Notes: generated by a model not told the origin, from the letters alone. A stretch of 10,000 bases of DNA from Actinidia chinensis (GCA_009663005.1 CM018906.1:16399747-16409746), one strand, 5' to 3'; positions 1-7,532 are shown, counted from the stretch's first letter. Translations and numbers: made by a program.

Positions 1-382
1 GATCTATATTCGATTGCAACAATTTTAAACTTCAATTTTGCTTTTGGTATCGAACAAGTCCAATCAATATTGTTGTTTGAGTAATTGGACAGAAATTTGT
101 CATATGCGGTTTAATCGACCTTTTTCCACGGGCAAAATGATATAATCACCCAATCTCTAACTAAATCTACAAGGGCACTTTTAAATCCACTCCCTAAATT
201 TATTTTCACACTCATCACTTGCTGGCATATTGCATCAAGGTCAAAATGGTTGCAAATGAAATTGAGAATCTGGTGAAACGAGAAGGACGATATGTATTGC
301 TCAGATTCATTTTGAGCATGGTCTCCACCTCAACTGATGATTTTGGAATTGTTTTTTCTGTGCACGTAATATTACGGCAAGC
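1..382. other. No recognisable gene; region upstream of the dioxygenase remnant
   Basis: AT-rich sequence with no convincing open frame on either strand. The missing N-terminal half of the dioxygenase should lie here if it survives. Around 330-365 a short stretch (reading DDFGIVFSVH from about 337) faintly resembles the part of plant dioxygenases just before the segment preserved from 383, but the similarity is too weak to annotate. No promoter for the pseudogene can be singled out. Confidence 0.5.
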
Positions 383-734
383 TTGACCTCATGGCCTGTC
401 TTCGAACAGGGAGGCCATGTGCAGATTACACTCGAGAAAAAAACTGTCCTACAAGCTGCTGGAACTTATCTCCCTGAGCTTAGGTTTGCCTGCGAAATGT
501 TTTACCGAATTCTTCAAAGACCAAACCAGCTTTATGCGGCTCAATTACTACCCGCGATGCCACATTCCTTACCTGGCCCTTGGTGTGGGTCGACACAAGT
601 ATGCTGGTGCCCTGACCGTCCTTGCTCAGGATGACATTGGAGCCCTGGAAGTGAAGCAAAAAACAGATGGAGAATGGATCTGAGTTAAGCGTACACCTGA
701 TGCTTACATTGTTAATGTGGGTGATATCATTCAG
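383..734 (+). pseudogene. Central exon of the dioxygenase remnant
   Basis: The left boundary is only where recognisable coding begins (LTSWP); the true exon probably started further left. A frame change occurs between about 398 and 430, where the reading moves from the frame of 383 to the frame of 417. An in-frame TGA at 681-683 stands where relatives usually have Arg, as expected from a C-to-T change in a CGA codon. The exon ends in phase 0 after CAG (732-734), followed by GTAACT, a good plant donor. Confidence 0.82.
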
Positions 735-1765
735 GTAACTTTCATTCAAGCTTAACTTCCAAATATTGCAAAATTTACCTATATCGGTCACAAAGTTGCA
801 ATCACAGCTACGTAAATTTGAATAAGAATTAGTCCGTGCACAAAAGAAATGGGTTAAAACTAGGTTGTGCAAAATACCTGCCAAACCGCCAACGACTCGA
901 CCCGCTCCAACATGAGCCTATCTGTGCTACAAACCGTGGTTTGAGAGAATGGGCAGGATGGGTTGAGCGGGTAAAATACCTTTTTAGTGGGCTAGTCAAA
1001 TGAGTAAAGACTTTCATTAACGAATCAAACTAATGCTCCAAAGAGCTGGGAGAATTATTTAGAAAACCCCCTCTCAAAAGCCTCATTAAACCCAAAATAC
1101 AAATTCTTCCCCAAACCTAATTTGAACCATACCAAAAACCCTCTCACAATCAGGGAGATCAAAGATCTAACTAAAGTGCCCCCATGGGTTCCCCCAAAAG
1201 AACTAAGAAGTCCACCGAAGAAGAGAGAGTCTTCTCAAATTTATTGTCAAAGAATTCTTTCAAAACCACATTGATACCAAATCAACAAGGAATATACCAA
1301 AATAGAGTTTAGGAAATCGAAGTCCAAATAGTCAAAGTCGGCTAAAATCGCGTCACATACGAATCCAAACCGATCGACATCTGCCAGACAGTCGGTCAAT
1401 GGGTCTTGATCAGAAACCTCCACTCAACCTCCGCCCGACGAATTTGGTCCGAGTCAAAAACTCACATGTGTGCCATCAAATGCACCAAGCACCCTACGAC
1501 ACCGTAGTAAACTTGCCTATTGATAAACCAATACTCTCACCCTGTTTGTTTCATTTTTTCTCCGCAATCGCTTGTGTTTGTTCACCTTTCTTCTCTTCTG
1601 TAAAGTGGAGTGCATATACATATATATAATACAAATAACTGATCAGCATATGCTCCCTACTCATACTCAATTTTGAACACATAGTTCAATACCCTAATGG
1701 ACTCATATCATTACCCGATAACGGTACCCGAGTGCACATAACATATGACTTAAATATTTGTGTAG
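735..1765 (+). other. Intron of the dioxygenase pseudogene, 1031 bp, with foreign-looking content
   Basis: The intron is bounded by GTAACT at 735 and TGTAG at 1761-1765, phase 0, which joins GDIIQ to VWSND as in the family. About 865-985 holds a small nested inverted-repeat structure. About 1020-1550 is richer in C and A and contains short open stretches on + (for example 1156-1310 and 1399-1629) that match nothing I recognise; they may be remnants of another inserted element. From 1555 to 1765 it is ordinary T/A-rich intron with a TATATA run near 1611-1628. Confidence 0.7.
866..985. repeat. Nested inverted repeats inside the intron
   Basis: ACCCGCTCCAAC at 900-911 pairs with GTTGAGCGGGT at 962-972, with one base missing. 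Inside the loop, CAAACC and GGTTTG (930-943) are separated by only GT. The element AAAATACC also occurs as a direct repeat (870-877 and 973-980). This could be a small decayed non-autonomous DNA transposon or a chance hairpin. No target-site duplication was found. Confidence 0.35.
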
Positions 1766-2036
1766 GTCTGGAGCAATGACAAGTATGAGTGTGTGGAGCA
1801 CAGGGTGATGGTGAACAATGAGAGGGAAAGGTTTTCAATTCCATTCTTCTTCAACTCAGCACACACCACCATGGTGAAGCCTCTAGAGGAGCTGCTGAAT
1901 CACCAGAACCACCATGTGCCAAGTACAAGGCCTTCAACTGGGGAAAGCTGCCAGAAACCTTAGCAATTTCAAGAAGCTCAACGTCGAAAACATCCGAAGT
2001 TATCATTTTAAAACATCTCAGATCAGTAATAGTTAG
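1766..2036 (+). pseudogene. Last exon of the dioxygenase remnant
   Basis: The first 130 or so bases are in frame and well conserved, including the second iron-ligand His and the RxS pair. Towards the end the frame changes twice. The unshifted frame would stop early at TAG 1961-1963; following the conserved residues through both changes leads to TAG at 2034-2036. The second change also removes a few codons between NWGKL and RNLSNF. Downstream, 2037-2090 looks like 3' UTR or flank and is cut by the retrotransposon. Confidence 0.82.
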
Positions 2037-2090
2037 GGTTTAGTTATCCTTGTACAAGCAATAATATGGTGTTCTGGCTTTTGCTTAGCA

Positions 2091-2095
2091 ATAAT
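2091..2095. repeat. Target-site duplication, left copy (ATAAT)
   Basis: ATAAT directly precedes the outer end of the 3' LTR and is repeated at 7528-7532 beyond the 5' LTR. Five base pairs is the usual copia duplication length. The sequence is AT-only, so some chance of coincidence remains, but both copies lie exactly at the element edges. Confidence 0.7.
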
Positions 2096-2229
2096 TTAAA
2101 GGAGAAGAATGGTTGTATCTCAGCTTGCAATAACAAAAATAGAGTCCTTATAATAGGCAAAAGACTAGAAACCCTAAATGGGACAAAGACAAATTTTGAC
2201 CTCATAACATTACCTTTGTATTTACAACA
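2096..2229 (-). repeat. 3' LTR of the copia element
   Basis: It aligns over its whole length with 7391-7527. Its element-side start is TGTTGTA (reading minus from 2229), matching TGTTGGA of the other copy. The outer end is not a clean CA, so the boundary is uncertain by one to three bases; it was set by the target-site duplication. Confidence 0.88.
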
Positions 2230-2246
2230 CTCCCCCTCAAGCTGAG
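2230..2246 (-). other. Polypurine tract for plus-strand priming
   Basis: On the minus strand the sequence AGCTTGAGGGGGAG runs directly into the LTR start TGTTG. This is the typical polypurine tract position and sequence in plant copia elements, where an RNase-H-resistant purine run primes second-strand synthesis. Confidence 0.85.
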
Positions 2247-2760
2247 GTGAATATATAGACGAGCCCCAGCTTGACAAGAGATTGACTTCAGCAATGAGGG
2301 TCCAAGTGGCCTTAGGAACATATCAGAGTTGAGCAGATGATGAAAACACAAAGCTGGGAGTGATAACTCTGAACGAAAATTTTTCCCGAAAGAACGGAAT
2401 ATCGACTTCAACTGGCTAGTTCTCTCATGAAAAAACTGAGTCAGAGGATAGCAGAATAACTGACTTTTGTCACAAAACAAGTGTAAGGATGAATCTGTCA
2501 TAAGGAAGAAACCTAACTCGGTTAGAAGTGAATCGAAGCCAAAGAATCTCGCTAGTTCCTGAGCCATGGCACGATACTCAGCTTCGGCAGAAGACAGAAG
2601 ACTTCCTTTCCTCTTCGAAAGAGACAACTGCTTGCTTCTTACTTTTCCAAGATATGAGATGACTAATGAAAAAGCACAAAAAAAAACCAGAGAAGTAAGA
2701 AGTCTTCACCTTAGGATCCCGCATAGTCAGCATCTGTAAAGCATGAGAGCCCCGACCTGG
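2247..2760 (-). pseudogene. Copia RNase H domain (C-terminal end of pol), frameshifted
   Basis: RNase H removes the RNA template during reverse transcription. Recognisable in order on the minus strand: FTDADYAGS near 2715-2745, then KKQAVVS near 2620-2640, SSAEAEYRAMAQ near 2555-2590, SLLTELGF near 2512-2535, FFHERT near 2420-2440 and LGPSLLKSISC near 2270-2310. The Asp of DADYAG and the Glu of AEAEY, both catalytic in the family, are visible. Between KKQAVVS and SSAEAEY there are about 20 extra bases, and the pieces lie in different frames. The end runs straight into the polypurine tract. Confidence 0.88.
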
Positions 2761-3800
2761 ACTCCGGATTAGAGAAACAGTCCAAGACCAGGAAGACTTA
2801 AGGTATCGAGAATGTGATACAAAGCATCTAGATGAGAGGTACGCGGGCGCGAGTGCCTAACTGACTTTACAATACTGAACAGGGAATGTGAGATCAGGTC
2901 TTGTATTCGTCAAGTAACTGAGACGACCCACAAGTCGCGATAGATTAGATGGATCTGGATAATAATTCCCCTGACTCGGCTGAATCTTCAAGTCGGTACC
3001 ATAGGTGTAGAGCAGGTCTTACATCCAAGGCATGCTCGTATCCTGAAAGAAGGTCAAGAGAATACTTCCGCTGAGATAGAGAGATACCATGGCGAGACCC
3101 GAGCAACCTCAATCCAAGAAAATAACGAAGAGGACCTAGATCTTTAATGTCAAACAATTTTCCTGAGCCCAACATTTCACTGAAACAATGCCTTAAAGCG
3201 TCGTCTCCCGTGATAATAATCATCCAAGGTAAACTGGGATAAATAAGCACCCACCCGAGACATGGCGACGAAGAAGCAAGTATGATCGAGTGACATACTT
3301 AAACCCATAGACACGACTTTACTTCACTGAAACGGTGGAAAAACCAAGCACCGAGGAGACTGTTTAAGGCATAAATGATTTTCGGAGCGACAAACTTTCC
3401 CGAGTACTCCCCCTTGAGCACGAAAACGGAGGGTGGTCCATATATATAGTCTCAGAGAGGTCACCATTAAGAAGCATTTTTGACATCCAATTGGTGAAGA
3501 GCCATGAGTACGATTTGCAGCGAGGGAAACAAAGAAGACGAATGGTGTTTAATTTGGCAATGGAGCAAAAGTAGCACCAAAGTCCCTACCTGGAATCTGC
3601 GTTAAAGCCCCTAGCAAACAAGACGAGCCTATATCGATCAATGAGCAATCCGCCAAATACTTGACCACTGAAACACCCACTTACAACCAACAGTCGCTCC
3701 TCCCCTCGGCAAAGCAACAAATCCCAAGTCGATTGTGTTGAAGAGCCTCCATATCAGCCTTCACTTAGCAGACACCCATAGAGGATTCTGGATGAGTTCA
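2761..3800 (-). pseudogene. Copia reverse transcriptase (RVT_2 type), frameshifted
   Basis: This domain copies element RNA into DNA. Landmarks on the minus strand: a KADMEALQHN-like start near 3760, RARLV near 3620, HQLDVKNA near 3460-3480 with the first catalytic Asp, and the YVDD active-site region at 3219-3231. IIITGDDA and [18 protein letters not shown] follow, then [17 protein letters not shown], and lastly RLVGRLSYLTNTRPDLTF near 2890-2945. The best continuous piece is about 100 codons (2945-3250). The YVDD codons carry an extra base, so the two Asp residues are not read in frame with the start of the motif. Frames change many times in 1 kb. The enzyme must be inactive if the sequence is correct. 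Confidence 0.9.
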
Positions 3801-4189
3801 TGGATGAGCGAGGAATCGAAATCGAATCAACCTGACTAAGAAAAGACTTATAGGGAATCTGAAAGACCGTGTGGAAGAACAAAGGGAAATATTGTGCAAT
3901 AGGATGATTGTACTATTGCAAGAAGAAAAACGCCGGATGGGGGCGACGCACAACGGAGGGGGATATCGAGGAGGGGGGGATCAGACACCTAAAGGAGGAC
4001 GACATACCTGACTCAGAGAATGCCGGCAAGGGAGAATGAGCGCAAGGGGGACTAGGTTCTGAGAGCGATCGGCCGGTTAGGGAGTCATTCGGTATAGTGG
4101 GAGAAGGCTCAAGTTATGGGAAGCGAACGAGGAGGTATAGGGTTATCTGCCGGCAAATATCTCAAGTCAGGACCGGAGAAGGAGTAGAA
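3801..4189 (-). pseudogene. Poorly conserved linker between integrase and reverse transcriptase
   Basis: In copia elements a hydrophilic, weakly conserved stretch joins the integrase C-terminal part to the reverse transcriptase. This segment occupies that place. It is purine-rich on the plus strand with many GGGGG/GGAGG runs (for example near 3955-3995) and has no continuous frame on either strand. Nothing here suggests an extra gene. Confidence 0.6.
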
Positions 4190-4990
4190 TCAGAGAAAAA
4201 AGGAAACAGTTCCAAAAAAGTGGACATCTAACGAGTGAAAACATATGACAGTGACAGGGTCATAACACCTATTACCCCTTGGACATTGGGGAAGACCCGA
4301 GGAAGATACAACGTACAACCTTTCATCCAATTGGACGGGTGGGGCTCCAATTTGGACAAAAACATGTGCATCCAAAGGACGCGAGAAGAATGGGGAAAAA
4401 GGGGGTATAGTCGGCTGAAGGAATGGAAGAGGAGCCTTGCCTTGTAAGGACCCGATTGGGGGGTCCGATTAAGTAAGGTAGGTAGGGGTAGCAGTGAGAA
4501 CAGCCATGTGCCAGAAATATTAGGAACTCCCATACCCCGCCAAGAGACACCGAACCATGACATAATATGACGATTTTTGACGCTACAGCTTACCCCATTA
4601 TGCTCAGGAGTGTAGGACACGTGGTTGCTGGAGTATATACCACATTTATTTAAAGTTCAGCACAAAACTCATCTCGTGATATACTCCCGACCATTATTGG
4701 ACCGAATGGTACGCACAACAGTATTATATTAGGTTTTTGATCATTTGTAAAAAATGCCCGATAAAGTGAGAAAAGACCTCAGATTTATTACGATAGGATT
4801 AAAACCCAAGTACAACGAGTGTAATCATCGATGAAGGTTACATATAGCGGTGTGAGAGATAGCGGTAACTGGAGACGGCCCATACATCTGAGTGAATTAA
4901 GGTCAAGGCACATGGGGGCACGATACGTACGAGGAATATAAGAGGTAAGGTTACGAGTATGTTTAGATACTCACACAATGGCACATTTAA
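4190..4990 (-). pseudogene. Copia integrase catalytic core, catalytic residue changed
   Basis: Integrase joins element DNA to the host chromosome through a D,D-35-E centre. Visible on minus: LIHSDVW at 4881-4901 with the first Asp; RSNNGREY at about 4681-4704, where the family has S-D-N-G, so the second catalytic Asp is Asn (AAT at 4696-4698); SYTPEHNGV near 4590-4618; and KNRH near 4560-4575. Between the last two, extra bases destroy the A-E-R-K segment holding the catalytic Glu. Further on come NRTP, FGCTCF and GCTLYLPRVFPNVQGVIG, which belong to the integrase C-terminal region. Two of three catalytic residues are therefore lost or out of frame. Confidence 0.88.
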
Positions 4991-5690
4991 AATTAAGTTT
5001 TTGACAGCTTTATTAAAAGAAGGAGAAAAAAGCCACATAAATATTGAAAAGTTAACATGCCCTAACGAGCATGCCACAAATTTAAGGTTCGAAAGAAAAA
5101 AACAGACGACTGTAAACCAGAAGAACTTTAAAAAGGCGGACTCTAAACCTGGTGGAGGAAAACATGAAAGGACTAGACGACAAGCGTAGAGATGGTTAAA
5201 GGATCCCCAAAGTAGTATAGTCCATCTTGCTCATACCCCTGCCAAAAATCTTCTTCGAAATCAGGTCCTGTAAGAAGCAACGAGATGGTAAGAAAACAAC
5301 AGCACAATTAAGATCTTTTGGCAAGACGACTAATAGAAAGAAGGATTATAGCAAAATGGGGTATATAATACACTGATGAAAGGGTAATATGGAGGATAAG
5401 CAGGCGTTCGCCCCTGACTACGAATGGGAAGGATGATCCATCAGCAATACAAAACGACTGATTAACAAAAAGTAAGGGAGAGGTAAATGTAGCAAACTCA
5501 CAGTCATTATGATATTTGCCAGAAATCCGAATCCAAGTGGGGTGACTGGACTACCATGAGAGCGGTAGGAAGTCTTGCAACTATAGCGCTGTGGGGCCAG
5601 AGGTGGGAAGGTAGGAGCTAATCCCAAAGTGACTGTAGTGAGGCAATTTGGCAGCTGAAGTTGTTTGAAGTCAGTAAATCAGTAGGTATG
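4991..5690 (-). pseudogene. Copia protease and GAG-pre-integrase zinc-binding region, frameshifted
   Basis: The aspartic protease that cuts the polyprotein is marked by WI-then-SG at about 5518-5538, where the family has D-S-G-A. Here an extra base puts Ile in place of the catalytic Asp. ADGSSFPI follows near 5430-5450, then LAKDLNCAVVFLPSRCFLQD near 5270-5325 and GRGYEQDGLYYFGDP near 5205-5250, both typical of the protease-integrase junction. The zinc-binding H-A-R-L-G-H region is at 5052-5077, with one base missing inside it. VKNL and two Cys residues (near 4960-5000) continue the HHCC zinc site. Extra non-matching sequence lies between about 5085 and 5195. Confidence 0.85.
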
Positions 5691-5699
5691 GATTCCACC

Positions 5700-6634
5700 T
5701 CAGCAATAGCCCAGTCCGAGGGGGGCCTCTGCACGGGCCTCCACTACGTCCACCCCCACGACCACCCCCACGAGGCCGGGGAAATGAATGCTCAAACTCA
5801 TGATGGAGAATAAAACGCGGGTCAATGAGGGGGACCGGCTTACGACAGTGCTTGACAAATATAGGTGAGTCCCTGAAGAAGCAGCAAAAGCCCTTTTCTT
5901 GAGTCGGAACAGTAATAGGAGATCAAAAGAGGATGGTAAAAGACGACGCCCTCCGCTCATCACCATCCACAATAGCCAAAAAACGCCTCATATAGGGAAG
6001 GTAGAGCGATGTGTTCAAAATCTGAGTGCGCAAGAGTCTCAAATTAGATTTTAATCCCATCAAAAACTGAATGTATTGTCGACGGTCAAGGCGTTTGGAA
6101 CTCCACTGCCCCATCACTAGAAAATCACTGAGTGGCTCCGTACGGGCTAATTCCTCCCATCAGTCTGAAGATATCCAAAATAATCAGCAACCGAGAAGCC
6201 CTAAGGGTAGTTGAGAGGCATGAAGAGATCTCTCGGGTAGAGCTCAAAGATCCGAGACTCATTACGAGCAGCATGAGCTAATCTGGGTCAAAGCAAGTCC
6301 ACAACCATGGACGGTGTCGTGATACATAAAATGTGATGACTCGATCTTCCATCAGTTGAACATCCAGCCCAAAATATACAGTTATCTGAAACCCACTCAT
6401 CAAACTTGGGATCAGAGTCAACAGGTTTTGGTTCCTTTCCCAGAATCCAACGGGTCTTGCGTTTTCCACCAATGTAAAGCTGTGAAACGGAACGAGACCA
6501 AGCATGAAAGTTTTCCATTCAACAACACATCGTGACACTTGAGCCGGTTGAGAATGCGAAAGAGAGATAGGAAATAGGCTCAGAACTGGAAAACCGTAAG
6601 GGTGGGGGCAACCTCCTTGAGAGTAGTCAGCCAT
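5700..6634 (-). pseudogene. Copia gag (capsid, UBN2/Retrotran_gag type), frameshifted
   Basis: Gag forms the particle that packages element RNA. The likely start is ATG at 6632-6634 (minus), reading MADYSQGGC and HPYGFP, then SHSQPAQVSRCVVEWK. NFHAWSRSV, GGKRKTRWILGKEPKP and DPKFDEWVSDNC follow (6350-6515), then MEDRVI near 6340. After a poorer part come RRQYIQFLMGLKSNLRLLRTQ and AIVDGDERR (5955-6090). A Gly/Arg-rich tail (5725-5790) stands before a degraded zinc-knuckle position near 5680-5720, where only a YC and an HT can be made out. The gag core is one of the best kept parts, yet it still changes frame several times. Confidence 0.88.
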
Positions 6635-6832
6635 CCACCGTAAACACCTAAAGATCAATTTGCTAAACTAAGTCGACATTTGCACTCTTTTTTTTTTTTT
6701 TTCAGAAAAACATCAGAGGGTACGGATCGTTGCAACGGGGGCGACCAGCAGCTGAGGTCGGTTAGGGCCTTTTCTAGTGGAGTGGGTTGGGCCTTTGCGG
6801 AGCAGCCCTGGATTACAGGGCTTTGCTTGGTG

Positions 6833-7366
6833 AGAGCTGGGCTGGGAAGAAGGGGCTGGGCTGCGCCTTTGTGGACTGATGGCTGCGAGATATGGCTGTG
6901 CTGTTAAGGCAGAGTGGGGGGGGCTTGTGCTCTTTGTGGGGCAGCAGGGGCTGGGCAGATGAGCTGGGCTGGGTGCTGGGATGGGTGCAGGGATATGGGA
7001 TGCGCCTTGTGGGGGACTGATGGCTGCGAGGTTGGCCTGAGATGGGGTTGATGGTGGGCACTCGTGAGAGGTTGGAATCTTGGAGCTGCTGGGTGCAGCA
7101 CAGCAGCAGGAGCTGTGAGGCGGAGCTGGCTGGGTGAGAAGCTGGGGGCTGGGCGATGAGTGGGCTGGGGAAGGATGTGCGGGCTGGGTGCAGGATCTGG
7201 GCTGCGCCTTTGGAACTGATGGCTGCGAGGTTGGCCTGAGATGGAGGTTGATGGTGGCTGCACTCGCCAGAGTTGGAATTTGCCACTTGAAGAGTGGGAA
7301 GGAAAGGGGCTTGGGGCTGCACAGAGCAGCAGGGAGTTTGGGCTGCCTGTTAAGGCAGTGGGGGGA
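6833..7366. repeat. Three imperfect direct repeats in the leader
   Basis: The core ACTGATGGCTGCGAG occurs at about 6875-6889, 7016-7030 and 7215-7229, each preceded by a TGCGCCTT block. The second and third copies stay alike for about 70 further bases (GGTTGGCCTGAGATGG, then GTTGATGGTGG, CACTCG, GTTGGAAT), spaced about 200 bp. The first and third share CTGTTAAGGCAG (6901-6912 and 7347-7358), so the first looks like the third with its middle removed. This is leader expansion by duplication, not coding repeats. Confidence 0.8.
6966..6985 (+). other. G-quadruplex-type motif in the element leader
   Basis: Four GGG runs with loops of 2, 4 and 2 bases fit the standard intramolecular quadruplex pattern. 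It lies on the plus strand, which is the template strand for element transcription; the RNA would be C-rich. Further G-runs at 6914-6921, 6937-6957 and 7143-7166 could add to it. Folding is inferred from the pattern only. Confidence 0.55.
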
Positions 7367-7380
7367 GGGATAGGTTTGGG

Positions 7381-7392
7381 AGGCCTGATACA
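7381..7392 (-). other. Degenerate primer binding site (initiator tRNA-Met)
   Basis: On minus, right after the 5' LTR, the sequence reads TGTATCAGGCC. Plant copia elements commonly have TGGTATCAGAGCC here, complementary to the 3' end of initiator tRNA-Met. The match needs two missing bases, which fits the gap-rich state of this copy. The position is exactly as expected. Confidence 0.7.
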
Positions 7393-7527
7393 TAAAGAAA
7401 GAGAGAAGGTTGTATTCTCAGCTTGACAATAACAAATACATAGAGTCCTATATATAGGCAAAAGACTAGAAACCCTTAAATAGGACAAAAGACAATTTTG
7501 CCCTATACATTACTTTTATTTCCAACA
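7391..7527 (-). repeat. 5' LTR of the copia element
   Basis: It holds the element promoter. Aligned with 2096-2229, about 118 bases from GGTTGTA to CAACA show only about 3 substitutions but about 13 one-base gaps. It starts TGTTGGA on minus at 7527 and ends near 7391-7393 beside the primer site. The last bases are not a clean CA. Confidence 0.88.
7447..7458 (-). promoter_or_regulatory. TATA box of the element promoter in the 5' LTR
   Basis: CCTATATATAGG is palindromic and lies about 70 bases inside the LTR, a fitting place for the U3 TATA box. In the other LTR the same site reads CCTTATAATAGG and is weaker. Transcription from it would run right to left. Confidence 0.6.
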
Positions 7528-7532
7528 ATAAT
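7528..7532. repeat. Target-site duplication, right copy (ATAAT)
   Basis: It matches 2091-2095. The sequence after it (AACCTGCTTGTG) would have followed directly on 2095 before insertion, so 2037-2095 plus 7533 onward is the old 3' flank of the dioxygenase gene. Confidence 0.7.

Larger units (their letters stand above)
383..2036 (+). pseudogene. Decayed plant 2-oxoglutarate/Fe(II)-dependent dioxygenase (DOXC type, At3g19000/At3g19010-like)
   Basis: Members of this soluble family use 2-oxoglutarate, O2 and Fe(II) to oxidise small metabolites; the substrate cannot be told here. Seen: a fragment with LTSWP at 383-397, then from 417 a frame reading LSYKLLELISLSLGLPAK, NYYPRC, GRHKYAGALTVLAQDD and DGEWI. 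After TGA at 681-683 the same frame continues with VKRTPDAYIVNVGDIIQ to a splice donor at 735. The last exon (from 1766) reads VWSNDKYECVEHRVMVN and RFSIPFFFNSAH. Its frame then shifts near 1905-1920 (KYKAFNWGKL) and near 1945-1953 (RNLSNFKKLNVENI), and ends with TAG at 2034-2036. The iron-ligand His (1799-1801) and the 2-oxoglutarate-binding RxS (1829-1837) are intact. The Asp of HxD is Tyr (600-602), which should remove iron binding. About the first half of a normal protein of roughly 330-360 residues is missing. Family membership is secure; the closest subfamily rests on memory of its C-terminal KPLEEL...NWGK pattern. Confidence 0.88.
6640..7380 (-). other. Long GC-rich, repeated 5' leader of the copia element
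   Basis: The stretch between primer site and gag is about 740 bases, GC-rich, and strongly skewed: G-rich on plus, C-rich in the element transcript. All three minus frames stay open for 169-226 codons with Pro/Ser/Ala/Gln-rich translations. I take this as a result of base composition, because the frames show no domain and no preferred frame. A run of 15 T (6688-6702, A15 in the transcript) stands about 55 bases before the gag start. Confidence 0.75.
2096..7527 (-). mobile_element. Complete but inactive Ty1/copia LTR retrotransposon (about 5.4 kb)
   Basis: Elements of this type copy themselves through RNA, using a capsid protein and a protease/integrase/reverse transcriptase/RNase H polyprotein. 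Here all parts are present in copia order on the minus strand: LTR (7391-7527), primer site (7381-7392), leader (6640-7380), gag (from 6634), protease, integrase, reverse transcriptase, RNase H, polypurine tract (2230-2246) and LTR (2096-2229). Integrase before reverse transcriptase separates copia from gypsy. ATAAT flanks both ends. The LTRs are short, about 135 bp. No reading frame longer than about 140 codons survives in the gag-pol region and several catalytic motifs are broken, so it cannot move by itself. It lies antisense to the dioxygenase remnant. Confidence 0.93.

Noticed and set aside
480..884. 134-codon minus frame
   Set aside because: It is the shadow of the dioxygenase exon, which has clear family motifs on plus.
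1399..1629. 76-codon plus frame as a gene
   Set aside because: Inside the intron, no recognisable domain, and its end runs into TATATA simple sequence.
4235..4447. 70-codon plus frame
   Set aside because: It is antisense to the integrase C-terminal region.
4959..5189. 76-codon plus frame, Lys-rich
   Set aside because: Antisense to the integrase zinc-binding region; its composition comes from the A-rich plus strand.
6680..6907. 75-codon plus frame with a Phe run
   Set aside because: The Phe run is the T15 tract and the rest is the G-rich leader strand.
6713..7393. 226-codon Pro/Ser-rich minus frame as a gene
   Set aside because: It lies in the retroelement leader, overlaps two other long open frames on the same strand, and has no domain; base composition explains it.
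2096..7527. Element as gypsy-type or as an endogenous plant pararetrovirus
   Set aside because: Integrase precedes reverse transcriptase, and the gag and RNase H motifs are of copia type; LTRs and a 5-bp duplication are present.
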